DNA of 64,000 nucleotides, from the NCBI GenBank assembly GCA_963969365.1, contig OZ017752.1, positions 496,001 to 560,000 on the forward strand, read 5' to 3'. Both the position numbers and the translations under genes were made by a program. Origin of the DNA: Asterochloris sp. CNOR1. Its lineage: Eukaryota > Chlorophyta > Trebouxiophyceae > Trebouxiales > Trebouxiaceae. The notes beneath the pieces are model-generated. The model ran no database searches and was not told where the DNA came from. It was given only the letters and a program-made list of their open reading frames with translations. Positions 1 through 10,500 of this stretch are shown here, piece by piece; position 1 is the first letter of the stretch, and each line of letters begins with the position of its first letter.

Positions 1-3000
1 TCGCCTTTCATCACTGAATAGCAGGCCGCCCTTGATGAGTGGGCATCAGAAAGCCCTTGACCCATGGCCGCGTTTGACCCTCGCCAAGGACCCTGTTGGC
101 ACTGCCTTGCTCAACTGCTCACAGTCTGTGACTACTATGCGGCTGCCTCACGTGCGAGGGATGGGCCCGCCAGGCATGGTAGGAATCATGATGATGTTGC
201 CACCCCGCAGCGCCTCCCGCAGCGCATCCGACACTTCGCGCTGCACCTTTTGTGCATGTGCCAGCTCCTCTCGCCCCACTGACAGGTCCTCATTGTCTGT
301 AGGGTGGGCAAGGAGGCAATATTGCTTGTTGGGCCAGGCATCCTCACATACAGGACACTGGCATGACGGCGGCATTGCAGCAGACTGGCCCATGCAGGCG
401 CTGCAGCTTCCTGCACAGCTGTGCACCATGCAGCTGATGTGGCTGGTCAGACAGAGAGGAGGCACAGGCAACTGTGCGAAAATCAGAATTGAGCAGCTAA
501 GCAAGGGCTCCTTTAGTCTGGGTCTCACCAGCTACTGATTCCGTGTCAGCCCCATTGGCCCTGCCACCATTGTGCTTCAGCTCAGGCCGCCGCTGCAGGT
601 ACTCGTGCCGCTGGATGGTGCTGGCTGCAGTGCCAATGGCCGCCAGAATGTGGTCCCCACCCTCACCCTCCTGCACAAGTGTCAGAGTGCGCCAGTCAGG
701 GACGGCAATGAGCTCTGCTGGAAGGTGCTTGCTGCAGTGCCAGTGTATGCCACAATTGAATGTATCCACCTTCGCCCTCCTGCAGGCGAAGCAAGGTCCG
801 CCAGTCAGGCACGGCAGTGAGCTCTGCTAGAGGGTGCTGACTGTAGGTCCCCACCGATGGGCCCGAGCAATGTGCCAAAGCTGGAGAGTGGCAGGTAGAA
901 AGTGACAGTAAGCATGCCTTCCCGCAGCGTGAAAATATCAAGCACTGAGTGAGCTCTCCAATGGCAGTAGGATCGTGTCTCCACCCTTGTCCTTCTGCAA
1001 AGGAGCCAGGGTGAACTAACCAGGCACAGGTGTGCCAGGCAACCTTTTCATGGAACGGCCGCGCGGGCACACTGCAAGACTCACCCTCCACTTAGGGACT
1101 CTAGTGTGCAACACTCAGCAAACAATAGCTGTCCTCTTGTGAGAGTGCAATCGTGTAGTACCTACACGGGTGCACCCAGCAGCAAGCTGTGATCCTACAC
1201 TACAGCTGGTGCGACTGAACTGACAGAAACTGGGGGAGCGCCCCAGCAGGACAAACAGCACACAGCAGCCAACCAGCCAGACTGGTGCCAGTCTCTGCCA
1301 GCTTTGGTAAGGCATCCTCCTGCCTGTGCTGCTGTTGGACTGTGTAGCTCATCAGCACCAGCCCAGGACCTCTTTGTAGCAAGCCAGCAGCAGCCTCAGA
1401 ACCACTGCCTGCCCCAGGATGTAGGGGATGTCCAGGTGGCCCTGAAACCAAGCCTTACACCCTGCGTGGCTCACCATGAGCGCGTCCAGAGAGGGCACAG
1501 CCTGCCCCAGGAATTTGGTCAGGGCCACTGGGTGCGCCTCCTCCCCTGCAAATGTGCGTGCGGCGTGCACGGCGGCCACGTACGTCCCACGCATCTGCTC
1601 TCCGCACATGGCGAACAGGTCCTGCGCAAGGATGAAGGTAGAGATGTCGCCCTTAGAGGTGCCTGCAGATGTCGTGAGCTGAGTCTGAAACACAGGTCGA
1701 CCTTGAGCAGAGCTGGAGAGGCTGAGAGTGCTGGCAGGGAAGGGGCTGACAAGTGCAGACAGGAGCAGCACTGCCTGACGGCGCCTGCACGCTGAGCACA
1801 AGATGGATGCTGTACGGATGCCATATATGTTGCACATACAAAACGGCGGAGATGTCGCCCTTTGGAGGTGTCTGCAGGCCAAAACACGGGGTTCAAGTAT
1901 GACTCTCATGTCACTAGGAGATGGCAAGCCAGAGCAAGGGGCTGGAAGGCAGCCACTGGGCCACAAAATGGTTTTGAGGGGTGACAGCATGCATGAAGCT
2001 GAGCTGCATCTCACCCAAACACCTTTGAGCAGGCCACACTGCACAGGACCCACAAACATAGTCTCGCTGCAGGACCCAGACACTGCAGGCAGCGCCACAG
2101 GCTGCCAGACAGGCCCCAATGCACAGGACCAGCTTCCAGGCAGTCCATAGGCTGCGCCGACGTGCTGCAGCCGCAGCAGTGCATGGCAGGCTATCCTGTA
2201 CCGTGCAGCCCAGAGAACAACGACAGCGCCCACCTCCAGGCAGGGCATATCAGCAGCACCACCACCCATGCGCAGCAGCAGCATGCAAGCCTGCACCTCC
2301 TGCAGAGCGGCCCAGGATACATATGGACAGCAGCCCATGCAGAGGGCCTAGATACCCACCTCCAGGCAGGCCATAGGCTGCGCCAACCCGCTGCAGCAGC
2401 AGCGCATCCCGCGTTGTCCACCCCAGGGTGTCGATGAGCCCCAGCACGGTCTGCACGCCGTCCAGCTGCACCATGCCGGGGGTACTGCGGAAGCCAAACA
2501 GCCCGCAGCACGCTGCTACTGTCTGCAGCAGAGACGCGGAAGGCTGTCAGGCAGCACTGCAAAAGGCAGGCACCCCAAAGCAGGCTGACACCCAGCAGAG
2601 ATGAGGAGGGGTGCCAAGTAGCAGCAGGGGCATGCCACTGAATGCAAACTTCCCACAGCAGGCTGCCCCTGCATGCAGTACAGAGGAGAAGGGCCGTCAG
2701 GGAGCAGCAGATCATGCCCGTGGAAGCCAGGCAGTCCTAACAGGCTGAAAGTGCCTGTGCTGCAGATAGGACGCAAGTGTAGCAGCAGCACTAGGTAGCC
2801 GCTGCAGCACCTGACATTGCTTGCTGAACTGCTCTGCATCAGGCCCAGCACATGCTCTGCACCCACAGACCAGGCAGGCGCATTGTCTGCATGCCTCAAA
2901 TGCTGCTAGCACCTCAGCACAAGCAGCACTTGCGCAGCCGTTATCACACTTTGACCGCATGATCTAGCCTCCCATGCCATAATTGCCTGGTGAGCGTGCA

Positions 3001-3703
3001 CCCTCAGCATGGCAAAGAACGTGAGAACCCTGGCTGCTGTGCTAACAACCACCAGCAGGCATGCAGCATTGGCATGGTCTGGCAAACCATCCGACTCCTG
3101 TGCTCTAGTCCACCAGCAGGCACACAACCAGCAAGCAACTCACCCGTGCTCCAGTGAGGTGGTCCAGCAGCAAGCCAAAGTCTGCCACCCGTGACCTGAC
3201 CAACAAGCCCACTGCAGCACCCGGCCCGCCAGCAATCCTTCCCTCATCTGCCTCCTCATTCAGCTCTGTGTCTAGCACCCTGCAGGCAGAATCAAGCGTT
3301 TGTGGGGGGGTGTGAATGGCTGTAGCTCTTCCCCTGAGTTGGTTTTAGTTAGTCCTCCTGGTGTGCAGCAAGCCGTTCCACAAGGTGGGGGACTTTGAGG
3401 GATGTCTGAGCAGCAGCAAGACTGCACAGCATTTCACATTGCTGGCTGCTGCCACAGATGGCCGCTGAGTATGTGACGGTGAGAGGGTCTGAGTCCTGCA
3501 TTTGATGAGTCCACCAGTCACGTACGTCCTGTGCACAGGAAAGCGCCCACCCTAGCAGCATGTCATGGCCGCGACTCCTGCCCAAACACGTCGCGCCAGC
3601 CTTGACTGCCTGCTGAATGCAGGCTGCTGCCTGGAAGCCTGTGCCGGCCTCGGCGCCATGCTGCTTCACTGCATTCTCCTCAGAGAGGTCCTCAATCTCA
3701 AAG
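1..3703 (-). CDS. AMI1/Toc64-type amidase-fold protein, 3' end off the window
   Basis: Amidase-signature family. Exons in coding order with closing phases: 3551-3703, 3144-3279, 2360-2522, 1475-1662, 529-670, 152-296, then a less certain part at 1-86. Family landmarks in order: a segment matching the FAVKD region (FEIEDL), AGAT-C-G (KAGATCLGR), the glycine-rich loop (IAGGPGAAVG), GLFGFRSTPG followed by LDTLGW-RD, FLGQAVPSL, AASTIQRHEY and finally NIIMIPTMPGGP. Plant AMI1 (indole-3-acetamide hydrolase) and the outer-envelope Toc64 receptor share this order. The catalytic Lys, Ser and Ser appear replaced by Glu, by Gly/Ala and by Ala, so a non-catalytic Toc64-like role is an inference; the TPR domain that would decide it lies off the window. 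The start codon was not found; the first exon probably lies in 3704-4440. Confidence 0.75.
650..1010 (-). repeat. Acceptor echoes of the amidase exon 529-670
   Basis: The true exon begins at 670 after GTGCAG and reads EGEGGDHILAAIG. Upstream in the intron the same boundary recurs at about 779 (AVPDWRTLLRLQ, then EGEGG) and more weakly at about 994. The spacing is about 109 and 215 bases, the second close to twice the first. The intronic side (VPDWRTL) is duplicated together with the exon side. Confidence 0.75.
2125..2415 (-). repeat. Donor echoes of the amidase exon 2360-2522
   Basis: The exon end reads RVGAAYGLPG and is followed by a GTGGGT donor at 2359. The same boundary recurs downstream in the intron near 2229 and 2129; the last copy still reads HVGAAYGLPG. 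Copies are about 127 and 100 bases apart. Confidence 0.75.
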
Positions 3704-4440
3704 CTGCAGGTTTGAATTCCAAGTCTCAGTGGCCACATATTTGTCCAGTCAAGGACACGAAAGCCAAGTCTGCATTACACTTGCCACAGCAATGAGGCAG
3801 TGGCTGTGACAGCTCCGACATTCTTGGGCTGCAGGGCAGGCAGGGCACAGAGTGAATATGACAGGGGACGGTGCCTCCCATGATGAGATTGAACAGTGCA
3901 CGCTCTTTCCAGCTGCAGGACAGGCAGTTACAGCAGTTGGTCAGGCTAATCTGCAAATGGTAGATGTGCAAATGGTAGATGCCACTTAAGAGGCGCTCTG
4001 CAGACTTTACATGGCAGACCATTGGTCTGGAAACTGAAGGCAGACAGTCAAGAAGGCAACAATTGCTCCGTATAGGGTATAACCCCACATGTGCAGGTAT
4101 GCTGACAGCCTTGGTTTGCCTTTGAGATCAGTGGCCAAAGCTTGCGCCATCAGAGCCAGTCTGATTGCTGAGCTTACCATTCTTGCCATCTACCGGGTCT
4201 GCCAACTTAGCAGGTGCAAGTCCGAAAGTGACACACACAAGTGATGCTGTTGTGCCAAGTGCAAACAGGACCCGATGCTGTCAGGCGACTGGACAGTGCA
4301 GAGTTTGAGTGCTCATCTGCTGGCGCAGACAGACTCTGCTGCAGCAGGGGCAGCGGGGGCTCAGTCTGTGCAGCACCCAAGTTGGCAAGGCTGCATGACC
4401 AGCACAAACAGCAAAATCTAGTACATTGGAATGGCAGGGC
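3704..4440. other. Unassigned stretch between amidase and membrane-protein gene
   Basis: No exon is supported with confidence. On the minus strand a short hydrophobic reading frame at 4007-4189 (MARMVSSAIRLALMAQ) could be the N-terminal exon of the amidase-fold gene, but I could not join it by phase. Confidence 0.3.
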
Positions 4441-5245
4441 TCACTTGCTGGCGCAGATAAACGTGCGCTGCAGCAGGGGCGGCGTCGGCTGCCCGGACTG
4501 CGCAGCATCTGAGGGCTCCAGCAGGCAGCTCTCCATCAGGTGCTCTGTGTCGACCCGCCCCTTCTTCTTGAGGCGCCGCCGCCGAGCCTTGCGCAGCATC
4601 CAGACAGCTCCGCCAAGTGCGACTGCGACCGCAACCCCTGCCAAGGCTGGCACCACCCCGCCGTTCCCATGCATGGTCTTGTCTGCGGTCCGTCTGACCT
4701 TGTGCTTTAGCTTGCTAGCTGCGGTGGTGGGCTTGGAGGCCCAGGGAGTGGCCACCGAAGACTCCTGATCCTCCACTCCCTGCACACAGAGCAACCTGTC
4801 AGCAAAGACTGACTGGCGAGTAGCCTGTACTCAGCCATGCAGCACGTCTTGCAGACATGGCAGCTTGATGCACTGAAGCATGCAACTGGGTGAGGCAGGC
4901 TCAGCCTGCTCTGGAAGCTTGCTCCTGCAATCGCAACAGCACAGTACTGCTGATGGGGCAGCACACGCCCCACGCCGTCTGGCCTGAAGTACACTGTGTA
5001 CGGCCCACCAGGCAGCATAAGCTGCTCTGAGAAACTTGCTTGCAGCTGCACTGTGCAAGCTGCCTCACTGCACAAGCTGTGCTTGCCTTCCTGATGAGCC
5101 TGACAATGTCCCCCTCGCCATCTGCGTCACCGATGTCCTCAATGCTGCTTGTCTCATCCACTGCAGCAGTCACGTCCTTCTCGATCTTGTGAACCCGCCT
5201 CTCAGTCTCTGGATCAGCTTCCTGCTGGCCTGGCATCCTTGACAT
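4441..5245 (-). CDS. Small single-pass membrane protein, unknown family
   Basis: Two exons, 5087-5245 and 4441-4779, give about 165 residues. The first starts MSRMPGQQEADPETERR and is charged and acidic. It ends at a GC donor (AAG, then GCAAGC) in phase 0 and joins GVEDQESS. The second exon holds one clear hydrophobic helix (VVPALAGVAVAVALGGAVWM), then a strongly basic stretch (RKARRRRLKKKG) and a C-terminal tail of about 40 residues. That pattern fits an integral membrane protein with the tail on the positive side; the organelle is unknown. The chosen ATG lies just after a possible acceptor, so an upstream exon cannot be excluded. I do not recognise the family. Confidence 0.6.
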
Positions 5246-5595
5246 CTTCTGAAAACGTTCGCAAGCTTGCTCAAAACAGGCTGCAGGTGTCAGTTAGGAT
5301 CAGTGAGATGGTCGCGACCCTAACCACTATGCGATCACTGACTTCAGCCCGGCATGAGTGTTTCTCTTCAAGCAGCTCAGCCATGTCTCTGTGACCCCCT
5401 GGACAAGGCTTCCGCTTGACACCGTTTTGCCTGGGTGAGCCCACCCTGCGCAGTCTCAGAGCACGCTGCTGTAACAGGGCCTGCAGGACAATTAGGGGGA
5501 GTATCCCTGATAGGCTATTTCTGGATTTGCGAAACCGATTTGCTGTAGGTTCAGCTTCATACACAGCACAAACACCTTCTGAGACATGGTGCTGA

Positions 5596-6814
5596 CTACT
5601 CGAATGAAAGCAGCTCCATATCGACAATCAGGTCTGCAGGACATAGAGCAGAGGCTTGTGAGTACGATTTGAGGGACAGGCTTGAAAGACGGGTGAGGTG
5701 CAGCAGGACAGGCCAGATGCATTACGCGCTTACCTGAGTTAGGTGGGACAAGACCCTGCAGGCAGCATGTAGGACATCAGCATGCAGTTATCATCTTGCG
5801 TTTCCAAAAGGAGGCAGGCAAAAGCCGCAAGACCCCTCACCCACACGCACCCATAAGGCAGCCTGCCACGAAAGTAGTGACGCTGAACCCCTGGGATCAG
5901 GCACACATGAGCATATTTAAACAGTACAGGAAATACTTAGATATTCGGCTCACCCCATTAACATACTGTGAGCCCAAAGCATAATCGCTGGTAATCTTGA
6001 GTATGGCTCGCTCTCCTTGCTCATCTGTGAGACTCCCACGTCCCAGCCCTGCAGGAGGGGCATGCAGCTGAGCCAAAGACTTGAGGGCAGCAGGAGACTG
6101 TTACAGCAAGCATCTGCAGCACGTCAGAAGCATCAGGAAAAGCACTGCCTACAGGGGCTGCTGCACGTGTTGGCGTGCACGCAACAAGGACATGGTACCG
6201 CATCAGAAGGTGGCAGTGGTATCAGGATGTCACAAGGGGCCACTGCAACTCTGTGCTGCAAATTCCTGAGCCTGCCTCACCTTGATAGCCACCTGGCCCA
6301 TGCCCAGAGTGAAGGAGTGAGGCTACAGCGGGAGGGCAGCATCCTTAGGTCAGGCATGAGCTCGTTTGCTGGCAAAGCAAGACTGCACAGCATCAAGGCC
6401 AGACTGCTGGCTGGCTGCAGGCGTGCACAGCCCAAAGTAGGGCCCTTGCCAACACCCTGGCTCAAGCATGAAAATCGCTTGTTGGCAAGTCCCAAGAAGG
6501 CACAGCAAAAGCATTGCTCCCCCATGGCCCGCCCGTTGGCAGAGTCCAAGGCCAAGGGTCCCTTCGCAAGGGCATACCTGGCCCCTGTCGCGGCTGCTGT
6601 CAACGTGCTTGCCGTTGCTGGCCAAAGTGCAGATGTAGTGCACTTGCACACGCTGGCCTGCGGGCATGAAGCCACGTTGCCGAGTCGCATGCTGGACACA
6701 GGGGTGCCTGCCTGTGGCAATGGACTGTGTGCAAGCTCCTTGTATTGCCATCGTCTGGTCTACACTTGCACCTTTGATGGGCTTCTCGCCGTTGCCCGGG
6801 GTGATCACTTCTAT
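5596..6814 (-). CDS. FKBP12-type peptidyl-prolyl cis-trans isomerase
   Basis: Single FKBP domain. Exons in coding order: 6772-6814, 6578-6657, 6281-6322, 5954-6048, 5734-5755 (22 bases) and 5596-5633. Landmarks: IEVITPGNGEKPIKG; QRVQVHY; DSSRDRG; SFTLGMGQV; GWDVGVSQM; GERAILKITSDYALG; GLVPPNSDLIVDMELLSFE then stop. This is the FKBP12 order (VHYTG, FDSSRDR, VI-GW, GWEEGV, DYAYG, IIPP, FDVELL). FKBPs catalyse proline isomerisation and bind FK506/rapamycin. Exon 5954-6048 is 95 bases where the flanking phases and the protein match both call for 96, so the frame slips within it. VAIK stands where VI normally leads into the active-site GW. The first exon and start codon, upstream of 6814, were not identified. 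Confidence 0.85.
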
Positions 6815-7584
6815 CTGCAGACAGGCGTGCTTGTGCATGCATCCTGGTGTGTCAAACCAAATTCTGGGCAGGATCACGTCATATCACTGGTGGAAGGTGG
6901 CAGCAGAAGAGCCTCTGCTCCAAAGATCAGATCAGCCTCACACCTCTACTCCCATTGCGTGATCAGGCTTGCAGACTTGGTCTGGGTGACACCTTGACTA
7001 TCAGACAAGGCTGCTTCTAGGCTTGCGCACCTAGCGAACGGCCTCTGCCGTAATGCTATAATTTCGTCCAGTCCAAGCGCCACACCTAACCACGTGATTC
7101 TGCTGTGATGCGAGCCAGCCATTCCCGAGTTCACTCACTGCAGTCAGTGCCCATCCTGTTGGAGGAGCTGCTGAAATGTGAATGGGCGTTTTCGAGACCA
7201 GCAAGGGATGGTGGAATCATATAAGGTAGTATAGGTCACCTGCAAAGTTTTGTCTCGTTCACGACAACACGTCTTGTGATGTTCTCAAGGGAGCACCTTG
7301 TGTGCAAGTTGATGCAGCAATCCTTCAACCTGTTTGCGCCAAAACGGAGATCTGGTTGAACATGCAATCAGCCGGCAACGTCTTGTTGGAGTCTGCCAGA
7401 GAGTCTGCGGAGAGAGACTGAGCAGGGCCCGTAATATTGTGTAACCTGGCATGGACTGTAACAATGACCAGGCTCAAGCAAACCAGCCACTACTGAGGTG
7501 AGAGGACATCACAGGAAGCTCTGCCTGCATATCCATTTTCACACCTGCCATGTGCCGCCATGTGATCTGACAGGCTGTCTGCAG
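6815..7584. other. Divergent region between FKBP and transporter genes
   Basis: This should hold the first exons of both genes and their promoters, since the genes run apart from here. No coding exon is supported. A long plus-strand frame covering 6017-6997 runs antisense to FKBP exons and is rejected. Confidence 0.4.
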
Positions 7585-10500
7585 AGATGTCAGGGAGCCA
7601 CACTTGAGTGTGCTGGTCGAGGACAGCCAGTCAGAGGGGGATGCACCACAGCGCAGGGGAGCCAGCATTGCTCAGTCTGTGTTTAATGTAGTAAGTACCA
7701 CAGCTACAACGACATGTTTTGGCTGGAAGTGCACAGGGTCACGCCTACTAGTGGAGTTGCTGCAGTCTACTCATGTCTGCACCTTGCTCCCGCACCTGCA
7801 CGTTACTGTTGCCTGCTGGCGTCAGCCTTGCCTGATCATCTGTCATGACAGAGTTGCCACGGCCAATAGGCAACTCCTCCCTGCTTGTTGCGGTGATGCT
7901 GGAGCCTGCTCTGCATGTGTCCACTTTTGCATGTATGTGTCTGCGGGTGCTTCTGTCTGCCGCGTGCTGGCTTCATGCGGCCAACAGCATGCAGTAGCAC
8001 TCCCCTGCACAAAACACCCAGGTGGGCCAGCTCTCCTGTGTTACAGTGTCAGCCGGCCGGACTAAGGTTGTGATGCGCCTTGCTGACTGCATCTGGGCTA
8101 ACCTGCAAAGGACAACTGGCCTCAGGCCCGCTGCTGACTGTAGGACAACAGGTTTTAAGTGGTCAGGGCTGTTTGCAATGCCGTATTCCTGGTGTCTCTG
8201 GGCTTGGAAGCTTTGATGTCATTGCCAAACGAGGAGTCTTTGACCCCTCACCCAATGGTTGCAGGTCGGCAGCTGTCATAGGCCTGGGACCGCTACTTCT
8301 CCTCCACACCATATACACAGATAGCTGCACAGGCCGGCTCTTCATGGCCTGGGAAGCTTCAACCTCATTACAAGACATGGTTGGCGGCCAAATACCTCCA
8401 CTCTGTGCCTGCAGGCAAACATCTTCATGGGCTTAGGACTGCTCTCGATGCCCTATGCAATGCGCCTCAGCGGCTGGGCAGGCCTGGGCGCCCTGGCGGT
8501 GGCCTCTGCACTCTTCTGCCTCAGTGGCAGGCTGCTGGTGGGGGCTTTTGACCAGATCCCAGCGCACATGTCGCACACCTACCCCGCCCTAGGTGAGAGC
8601 CAGCGCAGCCTCTGCTTGATTGCCTTGATCTGCTGGCAGCATCACAGGCCGGGAGGCCAGCGCCTGCTGATCGTCCCCCAAATCGCCTGCAGGTGTGGCT
8701 GCCCTGGGATCTAATGGGAAGTACCTGGTGGCTAGCGTGGCTCTGGCAGAGTTCTTTGGGGGCTCCTGCATGATGCTCATCGTGGAGTGGCGCATCCTGG
8801 CCGAGCTGCTGCCCATGGATAGTGAGTCACCTCCTTGCACGTGCTGCATGCACCACCCAGTAAGTGAACAGGCAGCTGCAGCAGGCAGGGCAGTCGCGAC
8901 TCCAGGGCATGCTGCTGCCTTCATGCCTGGCACAGCAGCTTGTGCTCCAATGTGGCAGAGCAGCCTGAGCCTCAGTGCCGTGGGTGCAGAGTGCATCCAT
9001 GCCTCCCACACTTACAGAGACAGCTGCAGCAGAGCAGGGAAGCGTCTCCCAACATGTGTTGCTGCCTACACGCCTGGCCTGCCACCTGATACTGCAGCAG
9101 GGTACATTCTGCCAGTCATTCTGGGGTATGCATGCAGTGACAAGTGTAGGACTGCCCGCCCCGCTGTCTCATGCAGGATATGCAATCAAGCGTGTCTCTG
9201 CATGTATGCCATGTCAGACTGATATCTGAGGCCCCTTGGGGATAAAAGACTCCTTGTGTCAGCCGGCAGAGTCCTAAGCTGTGGACTTAGTTGTGATCAA
9301 GAAGCTGAATGGGGCTCGGCCCTGGCCAGCAAGGCCCCTGCTTACCTCCTTGTTGCCTTGTCTTACGCTTACACTTCCTGATAACATGGTGGCCTCGGCT
9401 GGCCTGCAGGCTTGTGGGGTCTCAACACCCGCCACATAACCGAACATGACTGCCTCACTGCCAGCAACATGGTGTCGGCTGCTCTGCAGGCTTGTGGGGC
9501 CTCAGCACCTTCCACGTGGCCGCTGGCCTGTCCCTGGCAGTCACTCTGCCCATGCTGCTGATCCCCACCTTCCAGAAGCTGAGCTGGCTGAACCTGATGG
9601 GCTTCCTGTCCACGGCGCTCGTCACTGCCACCGTCATGGCAGCTGCAGTGAGCGACCCAGGCCGGAGCAAGCAGCATCAGGTGCCAGCCCGTCTAGTGTA
9701 TCAATGGTCTGCTGTTGACTCATACAGCAGCAGCTGGCATGGCTAGTCGCTGCAGCCAGGGATAGGGCCGGTGAGGGAGGCGCCCTGGTGCTGCAGTGGC
9801 ATACGCCAGCAGTGTGGCGTGCCTGCACTGGTGCCAGCACCCGGCAAAGCAGTGCTGCGGTGTGCCGCTGGCCACAATGCACTGTGTACTGCGCCTACTG
9901 CAGCTTCAATGCACAGCAGTGCAGGTTGTATGTGGCGTTGGGTGCTGCTCCTGTGTGCCTGGGAGCTGTCAGGTTCATTGCTCCAAGCTCCATTTCAGTG
10001 TTGCTTGCGTTGCACGTGCCTATCTTTACAGTGCAATTAACAGCCTTTCACTGTGCACTTTGCGGGCTGCTTGCTTGTGCCTGACTCTATTGTGTGTGCG
10101 CTGCAGCCACCAGCTGGGCATGACGTCTTCGAATGGAGCATCATCCAGGCCTTTGGCATCTTTGCTGTCAGCGTGTCAGGCCACTCCAGTCTCCCTGTGT
10201 TGCGCAACAGCATGGCGAAGCCTCAGGTGAGTGTGTCCACCTAGGAGACAATTTTCATATCAAGGACGCCTTTTTATTTGCCTGCCTGCCTGCCTGCCAG
10301 CCAGGTTCTGGCGCCATCCAAGACACTTTGTGGCAGATGCCATCCTGGCACCAAGGCCTTCACAGCAAGCAGAACACGTCAGGGGTTCAGGTAGCCAGAG
10401 CGCTCTCAGCACAGCAGCTTTGGGGCCGTGCAGCTGTGAAGTGATGCCATGCACGGCTTCCCTAAAGTGTCAATCCTGTCTTGCGCCATGCTATGCCTGC

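Noticed and set aside
1352-2338. Single minus-strand frame of 328 codons taken as one exon
   Set aside because: It merges the real exon 1475-1662 with intron sequence containing donor echoes; phase and homology place introns inside it.
6017-6997. Plus-strand open frame of 326 codons
   Set aside because: Runs antisense through FKBP exons that match a known family in order and phase; no domain of its own.
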